Below, one piece after another: positions 62,803 through 64,000 of a stretch of DNA of 64,000 nt. Source of the stretch: Acanthopleura granulata (taxonomy: Eukaryota > Mollusca > Polyplacophora > Chitonida > Chitonidae); NCBI GenBank assembly GCA_016165875.1, contig JABBOT010000005.1, positions 2,692,692 through 2,756,691 on the forward strand, given 5' to 3'. Position 1 is the first letter of the stretch. Each line of letters starts with the position of its first letter. Made by a program: the position numbers and the translations under genes. Under the pieces are notes generated by a model, which did not search any database, was not told the origin of the DNA, and was given only the letters and a program-made list of their open reading frames with translations.

Positions 62803-63420
62803 ATGGAAGAGCTGTGTCAGAACCTGAGCAGCATTGATCGTGCTGAAGATAGCGGCGTGTTCATGTCTGGCTCGACCACTGACACGCTGGGCAGCCTCAG
62901 CAGCCCGCCGGAGTGTGAATCATATGACAGTCGGGAGAGATTAGCAACCAACCCCTTAAAGGCAGTCACCGGAGAAATGTCACTGACAGATTACGACAAG
63001 ATGAAGCTGGACGCTAATCTCAGTCACAATGGAGGAGGACACCTTAATATCATATCTGAAATGGAAGAGGACATTTCCCACGGCGAGGAAAAAAAGGATG
63101 GAGGCAAACTGTATTCTGTGATTTACATGGGCTTTGCTGAGCTGGACAGGAGATACACTCAAACTGTCATGCCCTGGGTGATGGCAGAGGTGAAGAGAAG
63201 AAAACAGTTTCAAGAAGTCAACCTTGAAGTGACCAAAACCTCTCTGCGTGGAATTACAAAGAACACTGCAGAACCTGAAATTGTGTTCGACCACAGACTG
63301 CACAGCCTTTCCCGATTTGCCAGGACATTCAGCGATCGTTGCTGCTTTGGTTACTTGACGAGGCAACAGTTGCACAATAATTTCCAGTGCCATGTTTTCA
63401 TTGCTGAAGAAGAAGATATG
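62803..63420 (+). CDS. TBC1D1/TBC1D4-like Rab GTPase-activating protein, first coding exon (partial gene)
   Basis: 206 codons opening at ATG 62803 (in-frame TGA at 62794-62796, so no earlier start) and closing at donor GTAAGA after Met206. Residues 1-100 are acidic and Ser/Thr/Gly-rich, unlike anything I recognise. Residues 101-206 are most of a phosphotyrosine-binding (PTB/PID) domain: YSVIYMGF strand, MPWVMAEVKRR helix at 123-133, VFDHRLHSLSRFARTFSD at 161-178, CHVFIAEEED at 196-205. These match TBC1D4 landmarks LPWLMAEIRRR, FEHKAQHISRF and CHVFRA. Family members carry two PTB domains and a C-terminal TBC domain, and in vertebrates regulate Rab-dependent GLUT4 vesicle traffic downstream of Akt. 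The TBC domain must lie beyond the window. Linkage to UCHL3 supports the assignment; another PTB protein is the alternative. Confidence 0.75.
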
Positions 63421-64000
63421 GTAAGATGTTACATGTGATACAAAGCCACCTGGCACATGTATTTGATTAACTGACAAGCCACTAGCATAACTGGTATTAG
63501 TATTAATGCATGTATGCAAAGACAGTGTGCATTTCTCTTTTACATAACAGTTCAGTAGTTAAGAGCTCTGCAGCATAACCAGAATGAATTTGAGACATCT
63601 AGTTATCTCCACAAGGAGATGAGCAACAGCTTTGGAGATCAGATTTCTGTAGGAGGTGTCAATATGGAGATTGAATTTGTCAGCTAACAATTAGCAGGAT
63701 ACTATAAGAGTCTACCATGTCTACATGAGTGCTAATATTTAGGCGAATATATTTTTTATATATATTTTATTTACATGTACTTATTGCCTTAATAGCTCTG
63801 GGTGTGGCATTATACATGTAGTTACTGTACCTCTACAAACATGAGTTCTCAAGGTGGTAAGTTGTAGTGATAACACAGACTGAAGTTCTGGTACTGTCAT
63901 GCTGTAAAAGTCTTGCGTTACCTAAGAGGGGGTAAGTTGTGAAGATGTGCATCATGAAGTAATGAGTCTACACAGAGACAGACCATGTACAGTTGTTGAC
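63421..64000 (+). other. Start of intron 1 of the TBC1D1/4-like gene
   Basis: Opens with donor GTAAGA. No exon continuing the PTB domain was recognised before the window ends. Confidence 0.6.

Noticed and set aside
62980..63519. 179-codon minus-strand ORF
   Set aside because: Antisense shadow of the TBC1D1/4-like coding exon.

Overview
This is metazoan nuclear DNA: short phase-matched exons with GT/AG splice sites lie among long introns, tRNA-derived SINEs and many minisatellites. The main SINE ends in an AAAT tail and carries a GTGTTTTACGCCGTACTCAA-type body. I associate that body with molluscan genomes from memory, so a marine mollusc or other lophotrochozoan is an inference.

Only two protein-coding genes can be supported, both at the right end. 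(1) A UCHL3-like ubiquitin C-terminal hydrolase lies on the minus strand (ATG at 62414, stop at 33899). I assembled it from nine small exons that join in frame into about 223 residues, with the catalytic Gln, Cys, His and Asp present. It includes a 12-nt microexon and a 19.5-kb last intron. (2) The first coding exon of a TBC1D1/TBC1D4-like Rab GTPase-activating protein lies on the plus strand (62803-63420). It encodes an acidic N-terminus and most of a first PTB domain, then runs out of the window. The two genes are head to head, 388 bp apart, and share a compact putative bidirectional promoter with ZNF143-, ETS-, NF-Y- and CRE-like sites. TBC1D4 and UCHL3 are also close neighbours in human (13q22), so this looks like ancient retained linkage.

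Layout. 1-31.9 kb: probably intergenic, CpG-containing, with scattered SINEs, short minisatellites, an inverted-motif cluster near 9.3-9.6 kb and a complex direct/inverted repeat near 21-21.7 kb; no gene could be supported. 31.9-33.9 kb: presumed 3' UTR or flank of UCHL3, where CpG abruptly becomes rare. 34.0-53.5 kb: UCHL3 intron 8, CpG-depleted and holding several kilobase-scale minisatellites (42/21-, 40-, 23/30- and 58-bp units) and a cluster of RFX X-box-like motifs. 53.5-62.4 kb: the remaining UCHL3 exons, with SINEs and a 573-bp foldback element in intron 2. 62.4-62.8 kb: shared promoter. 62.8-64 kb: TBC1D1/4-like exon 1 and the start of its intron.

The two genes act in different pathways (ubiquitin/NEDD8 processing and Rab-controlled vesicle traffic). 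Their likely link is shared promoter architecture, not biochemistry.
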